Below are positions 19,971-30,443 of a stretch of 64,000 bases of DNA, piece after piece. The notes under the pieces are model-generated. The model had not been told where the DNA came from. It ran no database searches and saw only the letters and a list, made by a program, of their open reading frames with translations. The translations under genes and the position numbers were made by a program. The stretch is taken from positions 41,628 to 105,627 of the forward strand of contig JAJEDN010000056.1 of assembly GCA_022821495.1 (NCBI GenBank), written 5' to 3'. Each line of letters opens with the position of its first letter. The first letter of the stretch is position 1. This DNA comes from Candidatus Poribacteria bacterium. GTDB taxonomy: Bacteria > Poribacteria > WGA-4E > WGA-3G.

Positions 19971-20897
19971 ATGAAACTGTGGAAAGCAGAAGAGAATCGG
20001 GCTGCCTTTGAGTATGCTCGCAAGATAACCGCCCACTATTCAAAAAGCTTTTATTTCTCAGCACAAATGCTGCCCAGAGAACAACGGTGGGCGACATTTG
20101 CACTGTACGGTTTCTGCCGACACTGCGATAATCTGATTGACACTCCGCGTCAGCGAACCGAAACAGAAATCCTTGGAGAGATTCAACGCTTGACAGAAGA
20201 ATTACAGATTGCTTACAATACAGGTGAGTCTCAAGACCCAATTATTCGGGTGTTCATTCTCGTTGCTAAAGCGTATGGTATCCCTATTGCATACCCGCTT
20301 GATCTGCTCAACGGGGTGGCTATGGATGTCCAGCAGACACGCTATAAAACATTCGATGAACTCTCTCTGTTCTGTTATCGGGTGGCTGCTGTTGTTGGAC
20401 TGATGATGACGCATGTCCTCGGTTATAAGGATGAACGTGCCTTTGATTATGCCAGGCAACTTGGTATCGCTATGCAACTGACCAATATCCTGCGGGATAT
20501 AAAAGAAGATAAAGAGATGGGACGGCTCTATATACCCGAAGCGGATTTGGTGCAGTTCGGTGTAACCGAGCAAGACATCTTCAACGAGAAAATGACACCC
20601 CAATTACGAGCACTTATGAAATTCCAAGTTGAACGCGCGCATCAATACTATACTGAAGCGATACCGGGCATCTCCTTACTTAAAACGGAATCGCAATACG
20701 CCATATATTCGGCTGCAAGAATTTACCGCGGCATCTTAAGAAAAATCGAAGATCGCGATTACAACCCGTTCTTAAACCGAGTATTCGTCTCTTCAACACA
20801 GAAAGTCGGGATTCTATTACATGAACAGATTCGGACTAAATTCTTATCGGCACAGGAAAAACTTTTTCCTGTCCATTCCGGAACAATACATAAATGA
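19971..20897 (+). CDS. crtB: Phytoene/squalene synthase family protein
   Basis: HYSKSFYFSAQMLPREQRWATFALYGFCRHCDNLID; YCYRVAAVVGLM-type motif; AMQLTNILRDIKEDKEMGRLYIPEADL. Start moved to ATG 19971. Confidence 0.92.
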   Translation: MKLWKAEENRAAFEYARKITAHYSKSFYFSAQMLPREQRWATFALYGFCRHCDNLIDTPRQRTETEILGEIQRLTEELQIAYNTGESQDPIIRVFILVAKAYGIPIAYPLDLLNGVAMDVQQTRYKTFDELSLFCYRVAAVVGLMMTHVLGYKDERAFDYARQLGIAMQLTNILRDIKEDKEMGRLYIPEADLVQFGVTEQDIFNEKMTPQLRALMKFQVERAHQYYTEAIPGISLLKTESQYAIYSAARIYRGILRKIEDRDYNPFLNRVFVSSTQKVGILLHEQIRTKFLSAQEKLFPVHSGTIHK

Positions 20898-21553
20898 TTC
20901 CTGCACAACACCGCCTCTGGGCGGACATCATCTTCCAACCGTATCTTGCTCGGTTGTTTAAAAAACATTTTCATGAAATTCAGTTGTTCGGGGAATCGCC
21001 GGAAATACCGGATCAGCTGCCGGTGTTGCTATTGCCGAACCACAGCACATGGTGGGACGGATTCTTCGTTTACCTACTCAACAAACGGATCTTTCACCGC
21101 ACTGCCTATCTGATGATGTTAGAAACGCAGCTAACGAAATACAAGTTCTTCAGGAAAATAGGGGCTTATTCAATTGAACCGAAGAATCGACGCGGTGTCA
21201 TTGAATCCCTCGAATACACCGTGGAATTACTGAACCGAGAGATGTCGCTCGTCTCCGTTTTTCCGCAGGGACAACTGTTGCCGTGGCATACGCGCCCGCT
21301 CGGTTACAAGCGCGGCGTTGAGTGGATTTTACGAAAATATGGCAAACCGGTAACGCTGCTGCCATTGGCGATTCGCACTGAGTTCCTCGGTGAGAAACGT
21401 CCAAGCGTGTTTTTTCTATTTGGGGATGTCACTCCATTTAACGCAGAAACATTTCAAGGCATGGATTGGCTCGAAAAAACTGAAACTGGATTGTTAGAGG
21501 ATCTTGCTTCAAAAATTATGCGTCAAGAAGTGGGACAAAACCTGTTGTGCTGA
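20894..21553 (+). CDS. 1-acyl-glycerol-3-phosphate acyltransferase-like (PlsC family), probable carotenoid acyltransferase
   Basis: LLPNHSTWWDGFFVYLLNKRIFHRTAYLMM; FPQGQLLPWHTRPLGYKRGVEWIL; overlaps crtB stop. Confidence 0.82.
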   Translation: MIPAQHRLWADIIFQPYLARLFKKHFHEIQLFGESPEIPDQLPVLLLPNHSTWWDGFFVYLLNKRIFHRTAYLMMLETQLTKYKFFRKIGAYSIEPKNRRGVIESLEYTVELLNREMSLVSVFPQGQLLPWHTRPLGYKRGVEWILRKYGKPVTLLPLAIRTEFLGEKRPSVFFLFGDVTPFNAETFQGMDWLEKTETGLLEDLASKIMRQEVGQNLLC

Positions 21554-21568
21554 AAGGGCGGTGCTGCC

Positions 21569-23362
21569 TTGTTTATTACATTGATGCTTCTCTCGATAGT
21601 TCTATTGGCGGTTGTTTTGGCAGTCGCGTTATTTAATGCTGCGACTGCGCCGATGCTAAAAAAATCTGTCAGTCTCCAGAAACGTCCCCGCGTCTCAGTG
21701 TTGATTCCCGCGCGTAACGAAGAAGCCAACATCGGTGCTTGTGTTGAAGGGTTTTTGTCTCAAAACTACGATAACTTTGAGATTCTTGTGCTTGATGATC
21801 AGTCCGCTGATCGGACGGCATTGATTATCGAAAAATTCGGCGAACAACATTCTGAGGTTCAGGCGATTCGCGGGAAACCATTGCCCATTGGATGGTTGGG
21901 GAAAAATTGGGCATGCCATCAACTCAGCCAATATGCGAATGGAGAGATACTGATTTTCACCGATGCCGATAACTGCCCGGCACCGAACGCGATTACGAAT
22001 ACCGTTGCCTATATGCAGAAGTTGGAACTTGGCTTGCTCTCGGCGTTTCCTGAGAAGTTAACCATAACCTTGGCAGAAAAACTCGTTGTGCCAGTCGTTG
22101 ACATGTTCGTTTATGCAGGACTTCCGCTATGGCTAACATATTTCAGTCGTTTTCCGTCGCTTGCTGCTGCGAGCGGTCTCTGGATCGCTTTTACTCGCGA
22201 TGCATATCAACAGATTGGTGGACATCAAGCGGTGTCAAATCAGATTGTTGAGGACGTTGAATTAAGCCGATTGGCTAAGAAGAATGGTATCAGAATCTTA
22301 ACGTTAGCGGGCACTCGCGTGGTGTCTTGCAGGATGTATCATTCGTTCAGTGAGGTATGGAGTGGGTTTTCCAAAAACCTTTTTGGATTGGTACGCTACA
22401 AAACAGTCCCGTTTTTTATCCTAATGTTGGCACTGTTTACAATGTGTGTGCTGCCCTATGTGACTGTCTGGTTTGCTTCACTTAGAGAATTATCAATTGC
22501 CGCGATCGTTATGAATGTCGCCATGCGGTTGGTACTATCACTCAAATATAGGCACCCGTTCTTTACAAGTGTGGGTCTGCATCCGTTTGGTGTGCTGTTC
22601 ACCTTACTGATTGGTATTAATTCATTTTTTCAAGTCAGACGGGGTCGCTTGCAGTGGAAAGGGCGGCAGATCGACATTCAGGTGAATGGTAGGGGTTGGG
22701 TTACCCAACCCCTATTAAAGATAAGCGTGCTTTATTTACTTTTAGGTGCAGGCGGGTTATGGCATATACTTGATGTATTCCAAGCCACCATGCGAGTCCT
22801 CGCTTCACCCATAATGTTTGGCTTAAGTATTTGGCTGTTTTGGGAGTGTTGGCGGATATATCCAGCGTCTGAAAGGTCAAAATTCGCCTTAATGGGTACA
22901 TACGTTATTGTCGGAAGTTTCGGGATTGAGTGGATCGGTGTTCGGACAGGCGCGATTTTCGGTGCCTACAGGTATGGAGAGACGTTGCATCCGGCGATCG
23001 GTGGTGTCCCCATCAGTATTGGGTGTGCTTGGTTTGTGATGCTTATCGCCTCAACCGCTGTTGCTCAGAAAATCGCGCCGAAAGCCTTAGCGGAAAGTCG
23101 TTTCAAACTGGCGTTTTTAGTGGCGTTGTTAATGGTCTGTTTCGATCTGCTCATGGAACCGGCAGCAGTGAAGCTCGATTATTGGATGTGGATGGATAAC
23201 CATATCCCTTTACGAAACTATCTGGTATGGTTTGGATTGAGTTTTATCTTTGCGATAACCGGTTTACAAACAGGCATATTCCGCCAACAGTTGCCTCGGA
23301 TTGCGGTTCACTTCTATTTTGCACAAGTAGCTTATTTCGGACTCGTGGTCTTGAAAAGTTAA
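21569..23362 (+). CDS. Fusion: family 2 glycosyltransferase (CruC/CrtQ-like) + CruF-like carotenoid hydratase (DUF422)
   Basis: N-terminal RVSVLIPARNEEANIGACVEGFLSQNYDNFEILVLDDQSADRT; C-terminal GIEWIGVRTGAIFGAYRYGETLHPAIGGVPISIGCAWFVM and MEPAAVKLDYWMW. Confidence 0.85.
   Translation: MFITLMLLSIVLLAVVLAVALFNAATAPMLKKSVSLQKRPRVSVLIPARNEEANIGACVEGFLSQNYDNFEILVLDDQSADRTALIIEKFGEQHSEVQAIRGKPLPIGWLGKNWACHQLSQYANGEILIFTDADNCPAPNAITNTVAYMQKLELGLLSAFPEKLTITLAEKLVVPVVDMFVYAGLPLWLTYFSRFPSLAAASGLWIAFTRDAYQQIGGHQAVSNQIVEDVELSRLAKKNGIRILTLAGTRVVSCRMYHSFSEVWSGFSKNLFGLVRYKTVPFFILMLALFTMCVLPYVTVWFASLRELSIAAIVMNVAMRLVLSLKYRHPFFTSVGLHPFGVLFTLLIGINSFFQVRRGRLQWKGRQIDIQVNGRGWVTQPLLKISVLYLLLGAGGLWHILDVFQATMRVLASPIMFGLSIWLFWECWRIYPASERSKFALMGTYVIVGSFGIEWIGVRTGAIFGAYRYGETLHPAIGGVPISIGCAWFVMLIASTAVAQKIAPKALAESRFKLAFLVALLMVCFDLLMEPAAVKLDYWMWMDNHIPLRNYLVWFGLSFIFAITGLQTGIFRQQLPRIAVHFYFAQVAYFGLVVLKS
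22690..22714. repeat. Palindrome at the GT2/CruF junction
   Basis: TAGGGGTTGGG TTA CCCAACCCCTA, 11-bp perfect arms. Confidence 0.85.
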
Positions 23363-23366
23363 AAAT

Positions 23367-24083
23367 ATGAAAACAATAAACAAAGGTCTATTCATTGCAA
23401 TAACCATTATTAGCGCGTGGGGCTTGGGCCTCTCCGTTTTGCTCACCCTTGATGTTGCGCGTCCCAATAGTGTGTTGCTATTTATGGGTGTCCTTTGTCA
23501 GACGTTTCTTTACACCGGTCTCTTCATCACAGCACACGACGCGATGCACGGGACAGTTTGTCCGGCATATCCACGCATCAATAATACAATTGGCGCAATT
23601 GCTGTTAGGTTATACGCGTTGTTTTCATATCGCAAATTGTTAGTGAAGCACTCGGCGCACCATCGGACACCTGCAAGTGCTGCAGACCCTGATTTTCATG
23701 ATGGCGAACACAGCCGTTTCTTGGTGTGGTATCTCCGCTTCATGAAAGAATACCTCAGCTGGGGGCAGATCGTCGGCATGGCGATTGTGTTTCAGATTAT
23801 GGAATATGTCTTGCTGGTTCCCACTATCAACCTCATCCTATTCTGGGTTTTTCCAGCATTGCTGAGTACGCTGCAACTGTTTTATTTTGGGACATACCTG
23901 CCACATCGACTGCCAGAGGGAGGATATGATAACCCACACCGGGCGCGAAGCAATGCGTACTCGACACTCTGGTCGTTTATCACCTGCTATCATTTCGGTT
24001 ACCATTGGGAGCACCACGAGTATCCCTACCTTCCTTGGTGGCGGTTACCAACGATACGCAAAGCAGGGAATCTTCCGAAATGA
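23367..24083 (+). CDS. crtW: Beta-carotene ketolase CrtW (fatty acid desaturase family)
   Basis: ITAHDAMHGTV; KHSAHHRTP; FGTYLPHR; NPHRARSNAYSTLWSFITCYHFGYHWEHHEYPYLPWWRLP. Confidence 0.88.
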   Translation: MKTINKGLFIAITIISAWGLGLSVLLTLDVARPNSVLLFMGVLCQTFLYTGLFITAHDAMHGTVCPAYPRINNTIGAIAVRLYALFSYRKLLVKHSAHHRTPASAADPDFHDGEHSRFLVWYLRFMKEYLSWGQIVGMAIVFQIMEYVLLVPTINLILFWVFPALLSTLQLFYFGTYLPHRLPEGGYDNPHRARSNAYSTLWSFITCYHFGYHWEHHEYPYLPWWRLPTIRKAGNLPK

Positions 24084-24778
24084 GTCCAATCATTACTGTT
24101 GTCATAGGATTTGCATTAGCGGTACTACTATGGTTTTTCTTTCGACCCCCTTTTGGAAAGAATAGGGTTCGCCTGAACACAGGCCAACGGATCGTCGCAC
24201 TCACCTACGACGATGGACCGAATCCGCCTTATACCGATCAGTTGCTCGACGTACTTGCGAAGCACAACGTCAAAGCCACCTTCTTCATGATTGGAAATCG
24301 GATTGAAAGGCATCCGGAAACGGTCCGTCGGGTTATCACTGAAGGACACGAGGTTGGCAACCACACTTATAGCCATCCTGTGTTGGGTTTCTTACCTCCG
24401 TCCCATGTCCAGCGGCAAATTGAACGCACGGACGCTATCCTTCAGCAATACGGCGTTGCAAAGGATAGCGTATTTCGGGCACCGCTGCTAACGCGGTTTT
24501 TACCTGTCGCTTATGTGCTTGCGAAACTGAATCGAACACACATCAGCTGCAATGTCTGGAGTTGGGATTGGACGACACAGAACCCCGACAAGATCGCTGA
24601 AACAGTATTAAAGAAAACACTTTCATCTACAGGCGCGGGTTCAATTATCGTCCTACACGACGGGAAAGCGGAAAATAAGAAGGCAAACCGTTCCGGGACA
24701 ATCGAAGCGACGGATCGAATCATTACGGCACTTAAACAGGACGGATACCAGTTTGTGCGGTTGTCGGATGTCAGTTAA
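24080..24778 (+). CDS. Polysaccharide deacetylase (NodB homology) family protein
   Basis: IVALTYDDGPNPPYTDQLLDVLAKHNVKATFFMIGNRIERHPETVRRVITEGHEVGNHTYSHP; ATGA overlap with crtW stop. Confidence 0.9.
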   Translation: MSPIITVVIGFALAVLLWFFFRPPFGKNRVRLNTGQRIVALTYDDGPNPPYTDQLLDVLAKHNVKATFFMIGNRIERHPETVRRVITEGHEVGNHTYSHPVLGFLPPSHVQRQIERTDAILQQYGVAKDSVFRAPLLTRFLPVAYVLAKLNRTHISCNVWSWDWTTQNPDKIAETVLKKTLSSTGAGSIIVLHDGKAENKKANRSGTIEATDRIITALKQDGYQFVRLSDVS

Positions 24779-24857
24779 AGAGGAATCTTTCCCAACCAAA
24801 CCGTCTCTTAACTGTTCTCACTGCGAAGCATGTTAACAGTTAACTGGCTACTATTCT

Positions 24858-26897
24858 TCAGTCTGCTGCTTCTACAGAAATGTTTGCGACAAAAACGTTT
24901 ATGCTCCCTTTTTTACTGAACCAGTCGCCGGTGGCACCGAGTTTAAAGACAGTTCCCTGCTCAAAACGATGACTGATTGTCCCTGATTTACCGGGTTTAA
25001 TGCCCCACGCCGAGACGAGTGCTGCGTCAGGTATCCCTTCTGTCGGAAGTTCAGTATCGCGATCAAATAGGTCAAACGAACCGGATGCGTCTGCGTTCCC
25101 AACTCGGATATCAACAGTTAGCACGCCACCACTTTCAAACGCCGTGGTATCAATATTGACGACAGTGTAATCTTGGTAGTCTCTTCCAGGTGCGCGGAAA
25201 TTGAGCAAAACCTCTTGCTCAGACTTTTCGGCATTAAGTACAAGGCTGATCTCGTTTAATGGCGTTTGTGAGGTTTCAATAGGTCTCTCTTCTAAGGATT
25301 CCACCCGAATTTTTGCGTGAAAAGCGTTTATGTCGCCTATTCCACCCCATTGGTCGCCAGTCCCACACAATTTAAAGCGTTGACCGCGATCAAACAGATA
25401 CATAATATGCCCAGTTTCACCGGGGAATATCCCCCTGACTTTCGTCAGTGCGTCGAGTGCCTTCTCATATTCATCACTGTCTTGGTCGTTCCATACTTCG
25501 GGATCAATACCATCAGGTGCTTCTGCTGTCGGAAGCTTTTTGTCTCCATCAAGGAGATGGAAAATCCCTATTCCGTCATCTCTACCGACGTGGATGTCGG
25601 CAGTGAGTGTGCCACCCTCTTGAAACGCCGTGGCATCAATATAGACAACAGTATAGTCCTGATGCGCTGCTACCGGACTGCGAAAGGTGTCTACGACCTC
25701 CTGTGAAGGGTGTTCTGGCGTGAGGACGAGCGTCCCCAATCCGGGACGTTTTCCTTCCATGGATGCTTTGAGAAAAAACAGGTAAGCCTCTCCACGGCTC
25801 TCAAACTCGCCCAAACATTCGGGGAAAAAATTGTAGTCTATGCCGCCCATCACTTCAAACTCTGGCGAAATAACCAAACAATCTACGGGTGACCCTTTTT
25901 TCCAGCCTTTCATAATCGCTTGTGCCAAGGCGTGACTTGTGTCGAACGTCTTCCCTTCGCGTTCACGTCGTCTCGTAATCGGTTCTCGCAAACTCGGTGT
26001 TCTCCCTAATTCAGAGTTAGGGACCCAGGCGTTAATGAAGTTTTCGTTCAAAAATTCGATAATTTGATCTTTGGAGAGCTCAACTGCCCTCAGGATTTTA
26101 CCAGTCCCTCAGCACGCCTCATCAAAGAGCGGTCCGTCTACGGAGATGACATGGATCGGTTTCTGTTCGGCGGGTGCCAGCTCCAACGCTTCCTCCAGCG
26201 ATACCCAGTTGATTTTTTGAAACTTGTAGAAACGTGAGGACAGTGCGCGTTCGGCTGCTTCTTGCGTAATTGACGCGGTGAATTTAAACGACAGCGCTTC
26301 GCTTTCGGCATCATGCGGTGGTGTGCCAGTAGCAAGCTCCATCTTCGGACAAAAGCCGATCTCCGCAGCGGTTCCCGCGTCTCGTGTCCAACCCGCATCG
26401 AAGTTAATTGTCGTTGGCGGCACGGACATCTTGAAGGAGACGACCTGCTCTCGGCATCGATCAATAAATAGATGCCCGGCAAATTGGGACGGCGTAAACT
26501 TACCGCGCTTCATGATGAATTCCGCATGGATACGGAACACAATTTCAGCGACTCCATCATTGTAAGCGCGCAGACACGCCCACAAGCCATACGAATCCCC
26601 TGAGTCAATGGTTAGCTGCAGGCGCGGGTTGGGAAGCAGTTGTTTCAGTAGCGTTAGCGCGCCCGCTTCTTGAATCTCCCAGCACTCACCCACCCCAACC
26701 GGTGCCGATGGCAGGAACGCTTGAAAAGCGGATGTAGGATACTGCTTCTCCGGTTCAGCAACCCGAAAGTTCGCCAACTCATCCCATTCCACATGAAAGT
26801 TATATTGTGTGTATTCAATCGGCGCGATGAAACCGTTGACGGACACCTCTGTGTCCCCGGCAAGATTAAGTGTGATTTTATTCAGTGGTGTTTTCAC
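24858..26897 (-). CDS. SelN-like selenoprotein 1; Sec TGA at 26109-26111; two C-terminal beta-sandwich-like repeats (679 aa)
   Basis: Track ORFs 26109..26897 and 24858..26051 are in the same frame and open apart from one TGA: ISVDGPLFDEAC-U-GTGKILRAVELSKDQIIEFLNENFIN. GTG start. Confidence 0.88.
26074..26091 (-). promoter_or_regulatory. Putative bacterial SECIS hairpin, gene 1
   Basis: GAGGGC-AGUUGA-GCUCUC, 17 nt after UGA. Confidence 0.65.
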
Positions 26898-28467
26898 GTT
26901 GATCTACCTCTACAGAAATTTTTGCGAGAAAAGCGTTGACACATGCTTCCTCTTCGTCGGAATACCCCGTAACACCCAACTTAAAAAGTTGGCCTTGGTC
27001 AAAACGATGCGTAATTTGTCCAGTTTCACCGGAGGCACTCCATGCCCACGCAAGGATATCGTCTTTAAATATTCCTTCTTTTATCGAGAGTTTCTTATCA
27101 CCGTTCAAGAGATAAAACGTGCCATCACCCTCTCCTCTGCCGACTTCAATATCAACGGTTAGCGTACCCCCGTTTTCAAAGGCTTTCGCATCAATCACGA
27201 CGACGGTGTAATCCTGATGATCGCCTGTTGGTGTCGAAAAAGTGTCCAATACTTGCTGTGAAGGCTGCGCCTTAGTAAAAATAAGGTTGCCCAATCCGGG
27301 TTGTTTTCCTGTTAAGGCTTCCTTGAGAAATGTGAGGTAATACGCATCGCTTTGGAGCCCCCTGTTTCTACTATCCTTGCCGAGGTCATTGACGAGTTGT
27401 CTACCCATTAATTCAAACGCTGGCGATATGACGAGGCAGTCTACCGGTGAGCCTTTTTTTGCCCCAGTTTTCCAAGCCTTGATAATCGCTTGTGCCAAAG
27501 GGTGCGTTGTGTCATAAGTCTTACCTTCACGTTCGCGTCTTTTGGCGATCGGTTCCCGTAGGCTGCGAATACGTCCTAACTCAGAGTTAGGGACCCATGT
27601 ATTAATGAAGTTTTCGTTTAAGAACTCAATGATTTGTTCATTAGAGAGGACACCTGCCCTCAGTCCCTTGCCGCTCCCTCAGCACGACTCGTCGGCGAGC
27701 GGTCCATCTATGGAAATAGCATGGATCGGTTTCTGTTCTGCGGGTGCCATCTCTAATGCTTCTTCAAGCGATACCCAATTAATCTGCTGCGATTTGTAGA
27801 AACAGCGTATCAGTTTGTGCGCTGCTGCTGCGTGTGTAATGGATTCTGTGAATTCAGTGTTTTGCAAAACGTCTTCTGTTCCAGCTCGAAGTTCAATTCG
27901 CGGGCAGAAGCCGATGTCTGTAGACCATTGAGAATCGTCAGAACCTCCCGTTTTATTCCACCAAGTGTCGAAATTCAGGGTGCCTTTAGGAACGTGCATC
28001 TGGAAAAATACGACGCTCTCGTTGGTTCGATCAATAACAAGATGTCCGGCAAACTGTGACGGTGTAAACCAACCGTTCTCTAACTTGAACTCCGCATGAA
28101 TGCGAAATACAATGTCAGCGAATTCATCGTTATATGCGCGCAAACATGCCCATAGCCCACAAGAGTCCCCTGAATTAACGTGCATATCAAGGTGAGATTC
28201 AGGATGAAGTTGCTTGAGCAATGCCAGAACACCAGCATGTTCAATTTCCCAGGATGTACCAACAGGAACAGCCTCCTTAGGAAGGAAATCGCAGAAGATT
28301 GAGGTGGAATACTGTTTTTCGGGTTCAGCAACGCGCAGATTTATCAACGCGTCCCACTTTTCATGAAAATTGTATTGTGTGTATTCAATCGGAGCGATGA
28401 AGCCTTTGACGTTGACTTCTGTTTCTCTATCAAGTTTGAGTGTGATTTTGTTTCCTAAAGTGTCCAT
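26878..28467 (-). CDS. SelN-like selenoprotein 2; Sec TGA at 27679-27681; one C-terminal repeat (529 aa)
   Basis: ISIDGPLADESC-U-GSGKGLRAGVLSNEQIIEFLNENFINTWVPNSELG; ORFs 27679..28467 and 26878..27498 are in frame and the gap is fully open. Confidence 0.9.
27646..27661 (-). promoter_or_regulatory. Putative bacterial SECIS hairpin, gene 2
   Basis: GAGGGC-AGGU-GUCCUC, 17 nt after UGA. Confidence 0.7.
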
Positions 28468-28468
28468 T

Positions 28469-30442
28469 TCAATCTTCCTCTACAGAAATCTTTAGGTAAA
28501 AGGCATTGGTGTTCCCCTTTTCGGCGAACCAATCCCCGGTGGCACCGAGTTTAAAAACTTCGCCTCGCGCAAAACGATGCCTGATTGTTGTCGCTGTATT
28601 CGGGCTAATACCCCATGCTGAGACGAGTGCCTCCGGTATCCCTTCGGTCGGGAGCTCCGCGTCGCTGTCAAACAGGTCAAATGAACCGGCAGTATCCGCA
28701 CTCCCGACCTGGATATAGATACTAAGTGTGCCACCGGCTTCAAACGCCGTGGTATCGATATTAACGACAGTGTAATCTTGATAACCGTTTCCGGGTGCCC
28801 GAAAAATATCCAATATTTCCGGCGATGATTGTGCACTGTCGAGTACAACACGCAAGCCAGTTGAAGGTGTGCCTGAAGTGCCTTCATTTAAATTTTTCTG
28901 TACGGAAACTGTTGCGCGAAAAGCGTTGACACACGGTTCCGCTTTATCCCAATGTCCGGTAGCACCCAACTTAAAAAGTTGACCGCGATCGAAACGATGT
29001 CTGATCTGCCTTGTGGCACCGGCTTCGATCCATGTCCGAGCAAGCATGTCTTTAGGCGTTTTTTCTTCTGTGGAAAGTTCGCTATCACCGTCAAACAGAT
29101 AGAACACACCTTCACCTTCGTCTCTGCCAACTTCAATGTCAATAGTGAGTGTGCCACCGTTTTCAAAGTCCGTGGTATCAATCACAACAACGGTCCAATC
29201 TTGATAACCGACTGTCGGTGTCCGAAAAACGTCCAATACCTCTTCTGAAGCAGATTCTCTGGTAAGAATGAGGTTCCCCAATCCGGGTTGTTTCCCACCC
29301 AGAGATTGCTTGAGGAATGTCAGATAATATTCATACGATGCGAGTCCGCTACGATTACTGTCTTCATGGAGTTCATTGACGAGTTGTCTGCCCATCAATT
29401 CAGAATCTGGCGAGATAATCAAACAGTCTACCGGCGAATGTTCTTTCCACCCCTTCATGACGGCTTCTGCCAAAGGATGTGCCCTATTAAACAGTGCCCT
29501 GGATCCGGCTTCAAATCTCTCTGCCGCATAGTCACGCATTACCGATGTTCGCTCTAATACAACATTCGACACCCAGACATTAATGAAGTTCTCATTCAAG
29601 AATTCAATAGTTTCATCATAAGAGAGGACACCTGCCCTCAGACTTTTGCCGCTCCCTCAGCACGCCTCATCAGCGAGCGGTCCATCTATTGAAATCACAT
29701 GAAGCGGTTTCTGTTGTGCTTGTGCTATTTCTAACGCTTGCTCCGGCGGTACCCAGTTAATTTGCTCTGATTTATAGAAACGCTGTATCAGGATGCGTTC
29801 CGCTTCTTCATCGGTAATGGAATCGCCTGTGAATTTAAACGACAGCGCTTTGCTTTCGGCATCTCGAACGGGGTTCTGTGTTCCGACCCGGAGTTCCATC
29901 TGCGGACAAAGACCGGAATCGATAATAGAATTCCAGCTAACATCAAAGTTTATTGGCCCCTCAGGGACATACATCTGAAAAAAAGCAACCTTCTCTCCGA
30001 TTCGGTCAACGACAAGATGTCCCGTAAACTGCGACGGCGTAAACCTGCCATCTTCAAACTTGAACTCCGCATGAATCCGAAACACAATGTCGGCGAATTG
30101 ATCGTTATACGCCCGCAGGCATGCCCATAACCCGCAGGAATCACTGGCATTGATGCTTATATCTAAATTTGGATTCGGATGCAGTTGCTGGAGCAATTCC
30201 GTTACACCCTCTTCCTGAATCCGCCAGCATTCACCGACTGAAACCGATTGCGTTGGGAGAAAAGACTGAAAAACCGATGTAGCATGGTCCTTTTCGGGTT
30301 CAGCGACACGAAGATTCGCCAATGCGTCCCACTCAACGTGGAAGTTGTTTATTGTATGTTCAATCGGTGCGATGAAGCCTTTAACGTTGACTTCTGCTTT
30401 TCTATCAAGCTTGAGTGTGATTGGGTTTGATAATGTTTCCAT
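28469..30442 (-). CDS. SelN-like selenoprotein 3; Sec TGA at 29657-29659; two C-terminal repeats (657 aa)
   Basis: ISIDGPLADEAC-U-GSGKSLRAGVLSYDETIEFLNENFINVWV; in-frame junction. Confidence 0.9.
29624..29639 (-). promoter_or_regulatory. Putative bacterial SECIS hairpin, gene 3
   Basis: GAGGGC-AGGU-GUCCUC, 17 nt after UGA. Confidence 0.7.
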
Positions 30443-30443
30443 T

